A stretch of 64,000 nucleotides of DNA from DASXMT01 sp963755985 (lineage in GTDB: Bacteria; Actinomycetota; Acidimicrobiia; Acidimicrobiales; RAAP-2), in assembly GCA_963755985.1 (NCBI GenBank), contig CAVWLO010000004.1, forward strand, positions 496,001 through 560,000, read 5' to 3'. A program made the translations under genes and the position numbers. The notes beneath the pieces are model-generated. The model saw only the letters and a list, made by a program, of their open reading frames with translations, was not told the origin of the DNA and ran no database searches. How positions within the stretch are numbered: position 1 is the first letter of the stretch; each line of letters starts with the position of its first letter. Shown here one piece after another: positions 1 through 8,841 of this stretch.

Positions 1-1323
1 GCGGAGCTCGTCCTCTGCCGGCGGAGCCGATCGGTCCAGCGGCACGACCCATGCCGCAACCCGTTCCCCGAGCAACCGATCGGGGACCCCGGCCACGGCC
101 ACCTCTCTCACCCCGGGGTGCCGGGCGATGACCGCCTCCACCTCGGCAGGGTTCACACTTTCCCCGCCTCGGTTGATGACGTCGCCCATCCTGCCCACCA
201 GGGTGAGGTATCCGCGGCGGTCGATCCGTCCCAGATCTCCGGTCCGTAGCCACCCGTCGGGACCGGGAAGGAAGAAGTGCTCGGCTCGGGCCACGACCTG
301 CCCGATCCCGTCCCGGCCGGCGCCGTCGATGCGCAGCTCCACCCCGGGTGCCGATCGACCGGCCGATGCCAGCATCTCCACGTTTCCGTCGGCCCCATCG
401 CGGTGGTCGGCGGCACTCAGGTAGGCGATCGGGCTCCCCTCCGTCTGCCCGTAGAGGGCGACCACGTCCAGGTCGGGCTCGGCCCGCACCAGCTCGGCCA
501 GGGTGCCGGGGTCGATGGGCGCCCCTCCGTATTGGAGCAACCGCAATGACGGCGGCCGCCAGCCCGGTGAGCCGAGCAACAGCTCCACCATCGTCGGTAC
601 CAACGACACGTGGGTCGGGCCGAGCCGGGACAGCGCTCCCCACTCTTCGAGCGAGAAGCGCCCACTGGGAATCAGGGCGGCTCCGGAGCCGAGGGCGACG
701 AGAGCCAGGCCGAGGCCGCCCACGTGGTGGATGGCCTTGGCCGTCACGTACACGTCGCCCGTCCCGAGGTCGAGCAACTCGCGGTTGACCGTCGTGCGCG
801 AGGCCAACTGCCCGAGGGTCAGGGGCACGGCTTTGGGCGCCCCCGAGGTGCCCGAGGTGTGGAGGACCACCCCGACCTCGGACGGCCCCGGATCAACGAT
901 CCAGCCGGCCCGGCCAGGCGACGACCGGAGATCGGGGACCACCACTGCGTCAGTGCCCGTCCGGGAGGCCACGGTCTCAGCCAGCGGTGCACATGACGGG
1001 TCGGCCACCACGACCGGTGATTCGAGCGCGGCCACGCACGCGCTGACCTCGGCCTCGGTCAGGAGCGGACCGATCGGGGCGAGTGGGCGCTGGGACAGCA
1101 AACCACCGACGATGAGGGCGATGGCGGTGGGCGACGACCACAACAGGGCGGCGACCGGCTGGCCAACGGGCACCCCGAGCCACTCGAGCCACTTGGCGCC
1201 GGCCGCGGCACCGGCCAGCAGATCGGCAGTCGTCCAGTCGCCTTCCGGAGTAACCAGCGCCGTGCTGTGGGGCGACCGCTCGAGCAACTGGTTGGCCCAC
1301 GACCTCACCGGTCCCTGGCTCAC
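1..1323 (-). CDS. Acyl-CoA synthetase (AMP-binding), C-terminus cut by window edge
   Basis: Adenylate-forming enzyme that would activate a carboxylic (probably fatty) acid to its CoA thioester via an acyl-AMP. Read on the minus strand, the protein shows the AMP/phosphate-binding loop LHTSGTSGAPKAVPLT around 825-870, the acyl-adenylate motif YGQTEG near 440-455 and the hinge-region motif RTGDLGRIDRRGY near 205-245. About 440 residues are inside the window; the C-terminal lid with its catalytic lysine is missing only because the sequence stops. No ATG is available at the N-terminus. GTG at 1323 or GTG at 1308 are the likely starts, following the stop of the upstream same-strand gene by roughly 85-100 bp. 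The reading frame is open throughout. Substrate cannot be told from sequence. Confidence 0.85.
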   Translation of the reverse strand, partial: MSQGPVRSWANQLLERSPHSTALVTPEGDWTTADLLAGAAAGAKWLEWLGVPVGQPVAALLWSSPTAIALIVGGLLSQRPLAPIGPLLTEAEVSACVAALESPVVVADPSCAPLAETVASRTGTDAVVVPDLRSSPGRAGWIVDPGPSEVGVVLHTSGTSGAPKAVPLTLGQLASRTTVNRELLDLGTGDVYVTAKAIHHVGGLGLALVALGSGAALIPSGRFSLEEWGALSRLGPTHVSLVPTMVELLLGSPGWRPPSLRLLQYGGAPIDPGTLAELVRAEPDLDVVALYGQTEGSPIAYLSAADHRDGADGNVEMLASAGRSAPGVELRIDGAGRDGIGQVVARAEHFFLPGPDGWLRTGDLGRIDRRGYLTLVGRMGDVINRGGESVNPAEVEAVIARHPGVREVAVAGVPDRLLGERVAAWVVPLDRSAPPAEDELR

Positions 1324-1407
1324 CGGTCCCCAGCCCCTGGCCCGTCTCCCGGCTCCGGCCCTTTGCCCGGACCCGAAGGTGGGCCTGGCTGGCTCACGAA
1401 CAAGGGG

Positions 1408-2217
1408 TCACTGGTACCCGGACAGGACCGACTCGAGGTTCTTCGGTGGCGGAATGTCGGCGGGGTCATAGAAGGGCGAGAACACGTGCAAGAGGCGACG
1501 GGCGGTGGCTCGGTTGTTCACCTGCTGAAACTGCTTCACCCGGGCCCTGGACTTCTCGGCCTCCTCGGGGGTCATCGCTTGCCGGTCGACCTCCATCAGG
1601 TAGTTGTGAAGCTCCCGGGTGGCAAAGAAGGCGTCGCGCGCCTCGATCACGAAGGCATAGACCCGGTAGAGCCAGGCCAGGAGGCGGGGACGGCCGTAGA
1701 GGGCGTGGTAGGCGCGGTAGACGACGGTCCGATGCTCGTACTCCTCGGCCAGGTGCCATTTCCAGAGTGAGAGCGGCTCGGGGTCGGGGCGACCCGGGAC
1801 ACTGGCCGCGTCGATCAGCGACGTGGCTTGGCCCGCTCCGATGGCTTCGAATCCCTCGCAATAGGCAAGGTTGAACCGGAGGGAGCGGGTGGCGGCCAGG
1901 CGGTCGAGTAGGGCCGCGTACCTCCGCTCATGGTCGATCATCCCCGCGTATCCCCCATCCCGGACAAGCGCGTTGAGCGCGTTGTGCACCTTGTAATGCT
2001 GTGCCTCTTGTCTGAGGATGATGCCGATGTCCGCGATGAGGTCCTTGTCGGCCACTGGGTCGAGCTGGTCCCGAGCGGTGCGGAGGATCTTGATGAGGTA
2101 CGGCTCGAGATAGGCAGGCAGAATGCCGACGGCGTTCATGTACTGGACATACGCCGGATTGGGGAGCCAATGGGGCCCAATACCGGTGAGATCGAGCACT
2201 GGCCGGCGCACTTTCAC
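1408..2217 (-). CDS. PF10118-like predicted metal-dependent hydrolase
   Basis: 269-residue, mostly helical protein resembling the family annotated as predicted metal-dependent hydrolases (PF10118). Two helices carry ferritin-like EAQH and EEYEH motifs (RQEAQHYKVHN about residue 70; HLAEEYEHRTVVYRAYH about residue 155). These are the candidate ligands of a di-metal centre; this is inferred from the motif pattern, not from a structure. The biochemical role of the family is poorly known. The start is GTG at 2217, with GGGAGG about 8 nt upstream. It is transcribed in the same direction as the acyl-CoA synthetase downstream, so the two may form an operon for acyl-group metabolism. Confidence 0.7.
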   Translation of the reverse strand: MKVRRPVLDLTGIGPHWLPNPAYVQYMNAVGILPAYLEPYLIKILRTARDQLDPVADKDLIADIGIILRQEAQHYKVHNALNALVRDGGYAGMIDHERRYAALLDRLAATRSLRFNLAYCEGFEAIGAGQATSLIDAASVPGRPDPEPLSLWKWHLAEEYEHRTVVYRAYHALYGRPRLLAWLYRVYAFVIEARDAFFATRELHNYLMEVDRQAMTPEEAEKSRARVKQFQQVNNRATARRLLHVFSPFYDPADIPPPKNLESVLSGYQ

Positions 2218-2395
2218 CGGACGAGCCTCCCAGCTTCACTCCGGTGATCAGGGTAGCCAGGCCGGGGCCCCGGGCTGCACAACCGCATGCCGCCAGTATG
2301 TCACGTATGGTCAATCCTCACTAGATCTTTATCCTATGTTGGAGCTGATCATGCCCGTCGGCCGAGGGCGGCGACCGGGCAGGGAAAGGGACCGG

Positions 2396-3160
2396 ATGAC
2401 CGTCAAGCCTCGGGACACAGAGAGTCGTGCCCACCAATCGTCATACGATCCTCCTCCGCTTCCGCCCATCTCGCCCCGCGCCGAGCTGGCTGTGCTGCTG
2501 CGAGTCCTCGCCGCCCGCGGCTACGACGACCTCCGGGCCGGCCATGTCACCGTTGGCCAGCCCGGCGGCACCATCCTCATCAACCCGAGGGAGCTGTGCT
2601 GGCCCGAGGTCCGAGCGGGCGACATCGTGACCATCGATGGCGCCGGGAGGAAGCTGGCCGGGCGATACAACCCGACCATCGCTGCGGACATCCACCTCGA
2701 GCTGCGGCGCGCCCGGCCCGATGTCGGCATCATCGTCCACAACCACCCGCACTGGTCGGTCGTATGGTGTGACTGCCACCGCGTCCCACCCATCTACGAC
2801 CAGACTTCAGCGTCGATCCCCGAAGACCTGGTGCTCATCGACGAGTATGCCGGCGACTTCACCGGGCAGGACGCGGCCAAGCGTGCGGCCGAGGCCTTCG
2901 GCGACGCCGAGTGGGCGCTCCTGGCCAATCATGGAGTACTGGTCACCGGGCGGTCCATCGCCCAGGCCTTCCTACGGGCCTACACCCTCGAGTGGCGAGC
3001 GCAACGAGCCTGGGAGGTCGAGGTCCTCGGGGGCGGCCACCCGATGGACCCCGATGGTGCCCGAGCCTACGGACGAACGTTTCAGTCGGCGACCGACGGG
3101 TGGTGGGAGGCCGCCATGCGTATGGAGATCACCCGCGACGCCTCGGTCCTCGACGAGTAG
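2396..3160 (+). CDS. Class II aldolase/adducin-family protein
   Basis: 254 residues with the class II aldolase fold, a zinc-dependent lyase/epimerase family that acts on sugar phosphates or hydroxy-acids. Visible family marks are the zinc-ligand motif IVHNHPHW near the middle and LLANHGVLVTG with the third metal histidine near residue 180. The ATG at 2396 was chosen over the longer in-frame ATGs at 2123 and 2349 because GGGAAAGGG lies just before it and the homologous region begins about 25 residues later. The preceding 178-nt gap is shared with the divergent PF10118 gene and contains an AT-rich stretch near 2318-2340 that could hold a promoter. Substrate unknown. Confidence 0.82.
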   Translation: MTVKPRDTESRAHQSSYDPPPLPPISPRAELAVLLRVLAARGYDDLRAGHVTVGQPGGTILINPRELCWPEVRAGDIVTIDGAGRKLAGRYNPTIAADIHLELRRARPDVGIIVHNHPHWSVVWCDCHRVPPIYDQTSASIPEDLVLIDEYAGDFTGQDAAKRAAEAFGDAEWALLANHGVLVTGRSIAQAFLRAYTLEWRAQRAWEVEVLGGGHPMDPDGARAYGRTFQSATDGWWEAAMRMEITRDASVLDE

Positions 3161-3190
3161 TCGGGGTCGACCACAGACCTCGACTCGCCG

Positions 3191-5137
3191 GTGACTCTCG
3201 CCTACTGTACCGACGGAGTGGGCACCGGCGACGTGGGCGAGGACGTGGCGGTCAACACGGCCGAAGGCCCAAGCGACACGGCCGGAGGCCCGGTCAACAC
3301 GGCCGGAGGCAGCGAGCAGGAGAGTGATCACCCCGAGGGCGCGCACCCGCGCCTCCGGGACGCACTGGCTGCCCGCGTGCTCCAAGTAGGCACCCTCCGG
3401 CTCGAGACCAAGCTCCTCCTTGGGGCGGTGGTGGCCCAGCTGATCGTGGCGGCCATCTTGGTGTCGGTCCGGAACGCGCCGCTGGCGAGCATCCAGAGCG
3501 ACCACTTCGCCCATTCGACGGCCACCATGCCGATCCTGGTCTTCGTGGCCTGCGTCGTCTTCTCCTCGGCCGCGTGGGGCCTCATCCTGGCCGGCGCATT
3601 CCGGGCTGGTTGGAAGGTCAGGGCGACCGTGCTGGGCATCTTCTTGTGGGCGATGGTGAGCGAGCACGACGTGCTCGATCATGTCAGCGCCGCCGCCGTC
3701 TTCCTCTGCTGTCTCCTGATGGCCGCTGTTGTGGCCGCTGCCGTGGTCACCTGGTTCCCCGAGAGCGCCGGCAGCCACCGGGACGCGCCCAACGGCGAGC
3801 CCGGCGGGCAGTGGCGGACCCGCCGCCGGTTGCTGCCTCCGTTGCTCGTGCTGGCCGTCGGGGCCGTGTACCTGACGGCGTGGTCGGCCAACAAATCGAC
3901 CGGTCACGTCGATGTCTTCACCGACAACATGGCCGATCAGCTGGCCAGGATCCAGTACATACTCATCCCGGTGCTGGTGCTGGCCGGGTCCGAGTTCGGC
4001 AACTGGTCCGACTTCGTCGCCAATCGAGCCGTGCGTCGCATCCGTTCTCACACCCGCGAGTGGGTCTTTGGTGGCATCGTTGTCATTGCCGCCGGCGCCA
4101 TCCTCTGGAACGGCGTGCGGGCCTCCATGACCAACAATGGTGGCGACGTGGCCCCCGAGCTCCTTCTGGCCGCCGTGGTGGCCGCGGTGGTGGCGGCTCT
4201 GTACTTCGCGGCCAAGCCCAGGGACAAGTGGCCGGGCCACCTGCCCCTGATCGCCCTCGCCGTCGTAGCCGCGGCCGACGCGACCGTGGGATACATCGCG
4301 GAGCGAGAGCTCGCCCCCTCCGACCCACTGCTCGTCGACAAGGTCTACGGCGTCTCAGCCACCTTCTGGATCGTCTCGGCCCTAGTCGCTCTGCTGGCGC
4401 TCGTTGTCCTGCGTGGCCGGCTTCCGGGACCGTGGGTAGCCGCCGGGTGCCTGGTTGTCCTGGTCGGCGCGGTGGACGGGCTGACTGGTCTCGATGAGAT
4501 GGGGGTGGTCGTCCATCCCTTCGGGCTCCGGTCATCGGGTCGCGCCGGTCACCTCGTGACCAACGCGCCCTATCTCGGCGTCGAGGGCCTGAAGTCGGTG
4601 GCGGCCATGGCCGCGATCGCCGTCGTCGCCTACGCGCTGGCCACCCGGGCCCTGCACCGGCTGATCGTACCCATCTCCGGGCTCATCACCCTGACCGTCA
4701 GCCTGGAGCTCCTCACATGGATCGACCTGCTCTTCGGAAAGACGGCCGACACGACCGGGCGGGTCGCCCTGTTCGCCGGCGTGGTGCTGGTGGTGGTGTT
4801 GGTGTGGGAGCTGGCGTCGTCGGGTGAGGGGCTGACCAACTTGCACTCTCGACAATTCCCGCGCGAGTCGCGAGTCATGCTCTACGGGGGCTACATCCTG
4901 CTGGTCAGCGCAGCCGTCCTCTTCTTTTCGAGCCTGCACGATGCGGTATCGGGCACGTTGCTCGAGTCGCAGTTCGATGCCGAGCAGTGGGTGCGCGAGG
5001 GCATCCTGTTTCTCGGCGTGCCCCTCGTGGTCACCTTGTTCTTGGTCGGCATACAGCGCTGGCGGCGCTGGTCACCGGTCGTCGGGCATCACCCCGGCAC
5101 CGACCTCGGCCGAAGCCAGCTCCCCGATCTCCAGTAG
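3191..5137 (+). CDS. Large polytopic membrane protein of unknown function
   Basis: About 648 codons. After roughly 65 polar residues there are about a dozen hydrophobic segments typical of membrane helices (for example LLLGAVVAQLIVAAILV and LIALAVVAAADATVGYIA). The soluble loops contain no enzyme motif that I recognise. The N-terminal tail is low-complexity, with a short imperfect repeat (VNTAEGPSDTAGGPVNTAGG), so the true start may lie downstream of the GTG at 3191. The C-terminal 20 residues overlap the end of the convergent MFS gene by 66 bp. Possible roles include transport or a sensor/anchor; nothing in the sequence decides this. Confidence 0.7.
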   Translation: MTLAYCTDGVGTGDVGEDVAVNTAEGPSDTAGGPVNTAGGSEQESDHPEGAHPRLRDALAARVLQVGTLRLETKLLLGAVVAQLIVAAILVSVRNAPLASIQSDHFAHSTATMPILVFVACVVFSSAAWGLILAGAFRAGWKVRATVLGIFLWAMVSEHDVLDHVSAAAVFLCCLLMAAVVAAAVVTWFPESAGSHRDAPNGEPGGQWRTRRRLLPPLLVLAVGAVYLTAWSANKSTGHVDVFTDNMADQLARIQYILIPVLVLAGSEFGNWSDFVANRAVRRIRSHTREWVFGGIVVIAAGAILWNGVRASMTNNGGDVAPELLLAAVVAAVVAALYFAAKPRDKWPGHLPLIALAVVAAADATVGYIAERELAPSDPLLVDKVYGVSATFWIVSALVALLALVVLRGRLPGPWVAAGCLVVLVGAVDGLTGLDEMGVVVHPFGLRSSGRAGHLVTNAPYLGVEGLKSVAAMAAIAVVAYALATRALHRLIVPISGLITLTVSLELLTWIDLLFGKTADTTGRVALFAGVVLVVVLVWELASSGEGLTNLHSRQFPRESRVMLYGGYILLVSAAVLFFSSLHDAVSGTLLESQFDAEQWVREGILFLGVPLVVTLFLVGIQRWRRWSPVVGHHPGTDLGRSQLPDLQ

Positions 5138-6852
5138 GCCCGATCCGACGTCATCGCTCAGCGAGTGGGTCGCGTGGACGTACTTGCCGCCCCGCAGCCA
5201 CGAGGCCACGGCGGCAATGAAGGTGGTGGCCGCGGCGAAGTCGAAGGCTAGGCGCAGGCCGTTCTGGAACGAGGGCGAGATCAGCCGGGGGAAGAAGCTG
5301 TGCCCGGTCAGGTAGGCGGCGCGGGCGGGGCCCAGACTGGCCAGCACGTGTTGTGGGATCTCGGTCTGAATGGGGTTGTAGCCCAAGAACGCGGCAAACA
5401 GACTCCCGATGGGCGGCAGGTGCGACAGCTGCTGTGCCTGGGCCACCGGCACGCCTTGGGCCACCAACCCCTGGTAGAGGTGGCCAGGTAGTGACGAGGC
5501 CAGCCCCAGCGTGACGATCGAGAAGAAGATCCCGATGGACAGCACCTGGGCCGAGTTCATGAACGTGGCGTTCATCCCCGCGCCGGCACCCCGCTGGTCG
5601 GGGGGAGGCTGTTCATCACCGCGGTCTGATTGGGGGCGAAGAAGAGGCCGGAGAAGAGCGAGAAGAACAAGATGATGGTGGCGAAGGGCAGGTAGCTGAA
5701 GTCCATCGGCAGCGTCTCAAGCAGCAGGTAACAGAAGCCGGCCCCGACCAGCCCGATGGTGGCGATGCCCCGGGCGCCGTACCGGTCGGCCACGATGCCC
5801 GACACCGGGCCCGTGATCAGGAACCCGACGGTGAGCGGGATCATGTAGATGCCGGCCCACAACGGGGTCTGGGCGAAGTCGTATCCGTGCTGGGGCAACC
5901 AGATCCCCTGCAGCCAGATGATCAACATGAACTGCAGGCCGCCCCGGCCCATGGCCGACAGCATCGAAGCCACCACGCCGGCGGTGAAGGCCCGGATGCG
6001 GAACAGGTGGAGCTGGAACATGGGGTTGGCCACCCGCTGCTCGATCACCACGAAGGCGGCCAAGGTGGCGATGCCGCCGAGGACGGTGCCGAGGACGAAG
6101 GGACTCGTCCAGCCCATGGTGTGGCCACCGTAGGGCTGGATGCCGTAGACGATCCCGGTCAGCAGGGCGACCAACCCGACGGCAAAGGTGATGTTTCCCG
6201 CCCAGTCGATCGTGCTCTCGACCCGGACGCCGTTGTCCCGCAGTTTCAGATAGGCCCAGATGGTCCCCAACAGCCCAAAGGGCACCGAGACCAAGAAGAC
6301 GAGCCGCCACTCGATCGGGGCGAGGATACCCCCGAGGATGAGGCCGAGGAACGAACCGGTGACCAGTGCCACCCCGTTGATCCCCATGGCCTTGCCCCGT
6401 TCGTCCTCCGGGAATGCGTCGGTGATGATGGCGCTCGAGTTGGCGAACAGGAACGCCCCGCCGACCCCCTGGCCGATGCGCATCAGGATGATCCACATCG
6501 CCGCGGCCGCCCCGGTCATCCAGGTGACCGACAGGAGTATGGAGAACAAGGTGAACACGGCGAAGCCGAGGTTGTACATCCGCACTCGTCCGTACATGTC
6601 GCCGACCCGGCCGAAGCTGACGACCAGCACGGCCGTCACCAACATGAACCCCATGAGGATCCACAGGAAGTACGAGGTGTTGCCCGGGGCCAGTGGCTGC
6701 AGGTCGATGCCCCTGAAGATGTCCGGGAGAGAGATCAACAGGATGGACGTGTTGATCGTGACCATGAGGATGCCCAGGGTCGTGTTGGACAGGGCAATCC
6801 ACTTGTAACGGTCCTGCCCGTCGGTGGCTACCGGCTGGAGGTCATCGGTCAT
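5072..6852 (-). pseudogene. MFS drug exporter (EmrB/QacA, DHA2 type) with one frameshift
   Basis: Proton-driven multidrug efflux family with about 14 membrane helices. The first part (ATG at 6852, about 416 codons) runs through the loop motif FGRVGDMYGRVRMYN and through helix 13, then goes out of frame at SLPPTSGVPARG followed by a stop. The missing remainder starts immediately in another frame (GAGMNATFMNSAQVLSIG) and ends at 5072. Family members read SLPPxQRGAGAGMNATF here, so adding one C to the run of six C (plus-strand G at 5600-5605) restores one continuous protein of about 593 residues. It may be a sequencing error, a phase-variable tract or a true pseudogene. It lies downstream of the UspA gene on the same strand, beside the MarR regulator. 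Confidence 0.85.
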
Positions 6853-6925
6853 GAGGCGGCGCGACTGTTGTCCGTCGGCCTGCCGGCCCCCGACCATGGC
6901 CCCCCGGGATCGAGCCTGCTCTCCG

Positions 6926-7411
6926 TCACGACGACGCCGTCGTTCCGGCCGTGGACAGGCTCGATGTGGCGGGCTTGGGGTGGATGACGAGCAGGGAGCC
7001 GGGCCAACGGTGGAGCAGGCGCACCGAGACCGATCCATGAGCGAATCCCCCCAACGCGCCATGGCGCCGCCCGGCGACCACGATGGTGTCGGCTTCCAGG
7101 TCGGTGGCGATCCGCATCAGCTCGCAGGCCGGGTCGCCCTCTCCCGCCTCGAACCGCCAGCGAACGCCGGCCGGGTCGAGGATGGCGATGCACTGGGCCT
7201 CGGCCAGCGCCTGGTCTCCGTCCAGGGCGTCCTGCAGGGCGCCGGCGCTGAGCCCTCCGGTGGCCAGCACGCCGACGCCGGCAAAGGGGACATGGCGGAC
7301 GAACACCACGACCAGCTGCTGCCCGCTCGCCCCAGCGATCGAACCCGCCTCCTCGACTGCGAGCCGGCTCGTCTCCGACCCGTCGGTGCCGACCACGATC
7401 GGTCCATGCAT
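6926..7411 (-). CDS. Universal stress protein (UspA family)
   Basis: 161 residues, a single Usp domain. It begins PIVVGTDGSETSRLAVEEA, and near the C-terminus GRRHGALGGFAHGSVSVRLL fits the ATP-binding pattern G-2x-G-9x-G-S of nucleotide-binding Usp proteins. The ATG at 7411 was chosen over the in-frame start at 7441 because GGAGGGAGGAG lies just before it. It is the first gene of a leftward unit with the MFS exporter 73 bp downstream, and it is divergent from the MarR gene. The shared gap holds a palindrome that is probably the MarR operator. Confidence 0.88.
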   Translation of the reverse strand: MHGPIVVGTDGSETSRLAVEEAGSIAGASGQQLVVVFVRHVPFAGVGVLATGGLSAGALQDALDGDQALAEAQCIAILDPAGVRWRFEAGEGDPACELMRIATDLEADTIVVAGRRHGALGGFAHGSVSVRLLHRWPGSLLVIHPKPATSSLSTAGTTASS

Positions 7412-7451
7412 CTCGGTCTCCTCCCTCCAGCCTCGACCCATTCTCTGACAA

Positions 7452-7472
7452 CTAGATGTACGATACAGCTAG
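7452..7472. promoter_or_regulatory. Palindromic operator candidate for the adjacent MarR regulator
   Basis: Imperfect 21-bp inverted repeat of the form CTAG-n-TGTA-nnn-TACA-n-CTAG, with every named base paired between the arms. It lies in the 143-bp gap between the divergent UspA/MFS unit (start 7411) and the MarR gene (start 7555). MarR dimers usually bind such short palindromes in their own divergent promoter, so repression of both units is the natural inference. No footprinting evidence exists. Confidence 0.55.
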
Positions 7473-7554
7473 ATATTCGGAGTCTATCGGGTGCCGTACT
7501 CGTTGGAAATTTGGGCAGCACACGGTAGGTGGGACCGAGCGAAAGGATGTGAAC

Positions 7555-8037
7555 ATGGGGGAGGCGGCCGACTCGATCAGCGTCATCGAGATGGAGCTCA
7601 TGACCCTGGTGCGCCAACTCGACACGCTCGGGCGAAAGGGCTCGCTCTACGTCCAGGTGGATCGAGCCGGCTACCTGGCCCTGCGCACACTCGAGCGGCT
7701 CGGGCCCGTCCGGACCAATACCCTGGCTGAGGCGCTGCACCTCGACGCGTCGACGGTCACCCGGCAAGTGACGGCGCTGGTGGCTGGTGGGTTCGTCGAG
7801 CGCCGACCCGATCCGGCTGACGGGCGCTCGTCCACCTTGGCGCTGACGTCAGGGGGCCGGCGGATCATGCGAGCCGTCGAGAGGGAGCGGCGGCGCGTGC
7901 TCAACGAGATGTTCTGCGATTGGTCCGAGGACGAGCGGCGCGACCTCGGTCGGGTCCTGACCAAGCTCAACGTCTCGCTCATCGAGCGGGTGGCGACGCT
8001 GCGCGAGCAGGGCTCCCCCGACACCAGCGGTGACTGA
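7555..8037 (+). CDS. MarR-family transcriptional regulator
   Basis: 160 residues with the winged-helix MarR fold. LRTLERLGPVRTNTLAEAL leads into the recognition helix HLDASTVTRQVTALVAGG, and the wing FVERRPDPADGRSSTLALT contains the conserved DxR-S/T pattern. MarR proteins are usually ligand-responsive repressors of neighbouring efflux or catabolic genes. The start ATG at 7555 follows AAAGGA; the ORF could extend to 7456, but that would run through the palindrome. It is divergent from the UspA-MFS unit, so the exporter is the likely target. Confidence 0.88.
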   Translation: MGEAADSISVIEMELMTLVRQLDTLGRKGSLYVQVDRAGYLALRTLERLGPVRTNTLAEALHLDASTVTRQVTALVAGGFVERRPDPADGRSSTLALTSGGRRIMRAVERERRRVLNEMFCDWSEDERRDLGRVLTKLNVSLIERVATLREQGSPDTSGD

Positions 8038-8088
8038 CGGCGTCCGCCGCAGCCACCTCACTCAGGGCCGACCAGGGGTCACCGATGC

Positions 8089-8574
8089 TCAGGCCGACGC
8101 ACCCGAGCTGGACTTGGCCACGGTCCGAGCCAGGATTCCCAGTGTGGCCCGCAGGGCCCCTTCCGATATGACCGGGAAGATCCCCGCGTTCCGGTAGACC
8201 GGATCAATGGAGGACCAGTCGTAGTACGAGGTGACCTTGGTCCCCCCCTCGTCGGGCTCGAGCAGGTAGCCGTAGACGTGCCCGATCTGGGGCCGGAGCT
8301 CACCCAGGATCGTCCATTCGATCCGGCGGTCGGGAACCAGCGCCGTGATGGTGACGGTCACGTCGTAGAGGCCCATCGGGTAGTCGTTGAGCGCCTCGCG
8401 ATCCATATGCACGACGAAGCTGTCCCCCACCGCGGTCACCGGTTCCCCGGTGGCGTCCATCAGCATGCCGGAGCTGTCGATGGCCACATGGCCGTGCGGG
8501 TCGCTCAGGATCTTGAATATCGACGCCGGGTCGGCGGGAATCAGCCGCTCGACCTCCAACCGTTCGCTCGCCAT
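8089..8574 (-). CDS. SRPBCC-fold (START/polyketide cyclase-like) protein
   Basis: 161 residues. It starts with the typical SRPBCC strand-helix pattern LEVERLIPADPASIFKILSD and later has GHVYGYLLEPDEGGTKVTSYYDW, the beta-strand signature of the helix-grip fold. The family binds hydrophobic ligands in a deep cavity and includes lipid carriers and cyclases; no catalytic residues stand out. The ATG at 8574 has AGGATGAGGGG directly upstream; an in-frame start at 8700 has no such site. It stands alone, divergent from the YkgJ-like gene. Confidence 0.75.
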   Translation of the reverse strand: MASERLEVERLIPADPASIFKILSDPHGHVAIDSSGMLMDATGEPVTAVGDSFVVHMDREALNDYPMGLYDVTVTITALVPDRRIEWTILGELRPQIGHVYGYLLEPDEGGTKVTSYYDWSSIDPVYRNAGIFPVISEGALRATLGILARTVAKSSSGASA

Positions 8575-8721
8575 CCCCTCATCCTGCCATGGGCTCGGCC
8601 GCGAGGGAGCCGGCCGCGGTAGCCGTTCCCCTCGGGCCGATCTTTCCGGCTGGATATGGCCCGTTGCGCCTGCTCGGGATCGGCGCGTAGCGAGGGCCAC
8701 CCCTCAGCCTCGGACAATTGA

Positions 8722-8750
8722 ATGACACCGGACAGTGCATGACACCGGAC
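8722..8750. repeat. Two direct repeats in a divergent promoter gap
   Basis: The 12-mer ATGACACCGGAC occurs at 8722-8733 and again at 8739-8750, a 17-bp period, in the 267-bp gap between the SRPBCC gene (minus) and the YkgJ-like gene (plus). It could be a tandem regulator site or chance duplication. No neighbouring regulator gene is obvious. Confidence 0.4.
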
Positions 8751-8841
8751 CGGTCGTCGTGCTCGTAGGGTCGATAGTCGAGCGTGTGGGCAGCCTATTG
8801 TGTCTCTCAGACGCACAACCTTCGTCCCCCGTCGAGAAGCA

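Noticed and set aside
2972..4240. 422-codon minus-strand frame opposite the large membrane protein
   Set aside because: Same low-complexity shadow pattern; the plus frame encodes clear membrane helices.
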